From assembly GCF_025642135.1 (NCBI RefSeq), contig NZ_CP106793.1, positions 5,114,001 to 5,178,000 on the forward strand: a DNA stretch of 64,000 bases. Direction: 5' to 3'. A model generated the notes under the pieces. The model did no database searches. It was given only the letters and a program-made list of their open reading frames with translations, and had not been told where the DNA came from. Position numbers and translations under genes: made by a program. Shown piece by piece: positions 63,071 through 64,000 of the stretch (the stretch's first letter is position 1; each line of letters opens with the position of its first letter). The DNA comes from Streptomyces cynarae. Lineage in GTDB: Bacteria; Actinomycetota; Actinomycetes; Streptomycetales; Streptomycetaceae.

Positions 63071-63601
63071 ATGGCAAGGCCCGACAAGGCTGCCGCGGTA
63101 GCCGAGCTCGCGGAGCAGTTCCGCAGCTCGAACGCCGCCGTGCTGACCGAGTACCGGGGTCTCACCGTGGCGCAGCTCAAGAACCTGCGCCGTTCGCTCG
63201 GTGAGAACGCCCAGTACGCCGTGGTGAAGAACACGCTGACCAAGATTGCGGCCAACGAGGCCGGGATCACGACGCTCGACGACCTGTTCAACGGTCCGAC
63301 GGCGGTCGCCTTCGTCACCGGTGACCCGGTGGAGTCGGCGAAGGGTCTTCGTGACTTCGCCAAGGACAACCCGAACCTCGTCATCAAGGGCGGTGTCCTT
63401 GAAGGCAAGGCGCTGTCCGCCGACGAGATCAAGAAGCTTGCGGACCTCGAGTCCCGCGAGGTTCTGCTCGCCAAGCTGGCGGGTGCCTTCAAGGGCAAGC
63501 AGACGCAGACTGCTCAGCTCTTCCAGGCGCTCCCGTCGAAGCTCGTCCGCACCGTGGACGCTCTTCGCGCCAAGCAGGCCGAGCAGGGCGGTGCCGAGTA
63601 A
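63071..63601 (+). CDS. rplJ: Ribosomal protein L10
   Basis: The protein (176 aa) anchors the L7/L12 stalk. It has an N-terminal domain ([35 protein letters not shown]) and a C-terminal helix for L12 dimers. The ATG at 63071 is preceded by GGAAGGAGG. Expression is presumably controlled by the upstream L10 leader. Confidence 0.98.
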   Translation: MARPDKAAAVAELAEQFRSSNAAVLTEYRGLTVAQLKNLRRSLGENAQYAVVKNTLTKIAANEAGITTLDDLFNGPTAVAFVTGDPVESAKGLRDFAKDNPNLVIKGGVLEGKALSADEIKKLADLESREVLLAKLAGAFKGKQTQTAQLFQALPSKLVRTVDALRAKQAEQGGAE

Positions 63602-63712
63602 TTCGGCTCGCGAAATGACCGCCGCCTGACGCGACGGTCGTAGCGGGCCGAACGTACGCCCGCCATACATGTACATCCGGCACCAGCCGAATTAGTGGAA
63701 GGATCGCCCATC

Positions 63713-64000
63713 ATGGCGAAGCTCAGCCAGGAAGACCTGCTCGCGCAGTTCGAGGAGATGACCCTCATCGAGCTCTCCGAGTTCGTGAAGGCGTTCGAGG
63801 AGAAGTTCGACGTCACCGCTGCCGCCGCCGTCGCCGTCGCCGGCCCGGCCGGCCCGGCCGCCCCGGCCGAGGCCGAGGAGGAGAAGGACGAGTTCGACGT
63901 CATCCTCACCGGTGCCGGTGACAAGAAGATCCAGGTCATCAAGGTCGTGCGCGAGCTGACCTCCCTGGGCCTGAAGGAGGCCAAGGACCTGGTCGACGGT
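63713..64000 (+). CDS. rplL: Ribosomal protein L7/L12 (3' end outside window)
   Basis: 96 codons are visible. The N-terminal dimerisation domain ([20 protein letters not shown]), the Ala/Pro-rich hinge ([16 protein letters not shown]) and most of the factor-binding domain ([19 protein letters not shown]) are present. The window ends before the stop. GTGGAAGGATCGCCC precedes the ATG. Confidence 0.98.
   Translation, partial: MAKLSQEDLLAQFEEMTLIELSEFVKAFEEKFDVTAAAAVAVAGPAGPAAPAEAEEEKDEFDVILTGAGDKKIQVIKVVRELTSLGLKEAKDLVDG

Noticed and set aside
1..64000. CRISPR arrays, restriction or toxin-antitoxin systems, prophage genes, large biosynthetic clusters
   Set aside because: No repeat-spacer arrays, cas genes, methylases, phage structural genes, PKS/NRPS modules or precursor peptides were recognised.

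Overview
The window is high-GC actinobacterial chromosome and almost certainly Streptomyces. GC-rich third codon positions, frequent GTG starts and 4-bp gene overlaps fit that genus. The gene order also matches, from memory, the Streptomyces core arrangement: polyprenyl synthetase, LolA-like, korAB, a two-component cluster, a partial second nuo operon, htpX, tRNA-Tyr, rpmG, two MaoC hydratases, murB, adenosine deaminase, aspC, tRNA-Trp, secE-nusG, rplK-rplA, lipoprotein, rplJ-rplL. No database was consulted.

Layout. 1-5972 (minus): a GntR/HutC regulator, then a putative operon of a two-[4Fe-4S] ferredoxin, an Ssu/Tau-type ABC importer (lipoprotein, permease, ATPase) and an AprA/FrdA-like flavoprotein that runs off the left edge. 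6120-10113: fumarylacetoacetase, an ATP-grasp ligase and an FAD oxidoreductase. 10294-13741: a HAD phosphatase, a small lytic transglycosylase behind a c-di-AMP (ydaO) riboswitch, a roughly 900-bp non-coding stretch, and a polyprenyl diphosphate synthase. 14054-22750: a LolA-like protein, an ABC-2 exporter pair, Nudix, DUF6668, a TPR protein, RarD, and a QorB-like reductase divergent from an HxlR regulator. 22764-30195 (minus): korAB, a NarL-type response regulator and two paralogous sensor kinases separated by a G-rich repeat tract. 30538-40645: a ten-gene nuo cluster (A,B,C,H,I,J,K,L,M,N) without D,E,F,G. 40868-44499: HtpX, YccF, APC permease, GlsB and YajQ.

44725-50461 is accessory. It starts at a tRNA-Tyr whose 3' half, downstream terminator and further flank are duplicated about 2.6 kb away. 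This looks like the scar of a tRNA-targeted integrative element that has lost its integrase. The interval carries a DUF6188 protein, a PEBP-like protein and a DJ-1/PfpI protein. A secreted hydrolase, an ester cyclase-like protein and a broken NTF2-like relic lie just beyond it.

50536-64000 returns to the core: small conserved proteins, an NAD(P)-binding reductase, a frameshifted amidohydrolase that also lacks expected catalytic residues, tRNA-Thr, tRNA-Met, rpmG, two MaoC-type hydratases, murB, adenosine deaminase, aspC, tRNA-Trp and the ribosomal protein block with its L10 leader, ending inside rplL.

Seven apparent one-base losses, all in C5 or G5 runs, affect three genes (TPR, nuoC, amidohydrolase). 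They look more like consensus errors than real lesions. The most unusual systems are the ferredoxin/flavoprotein/ABC-importer operon, the partial Complex I near a 2-oxoacid:ferredoxin oxidoreductase, and the tRNA-Tyr element scar.
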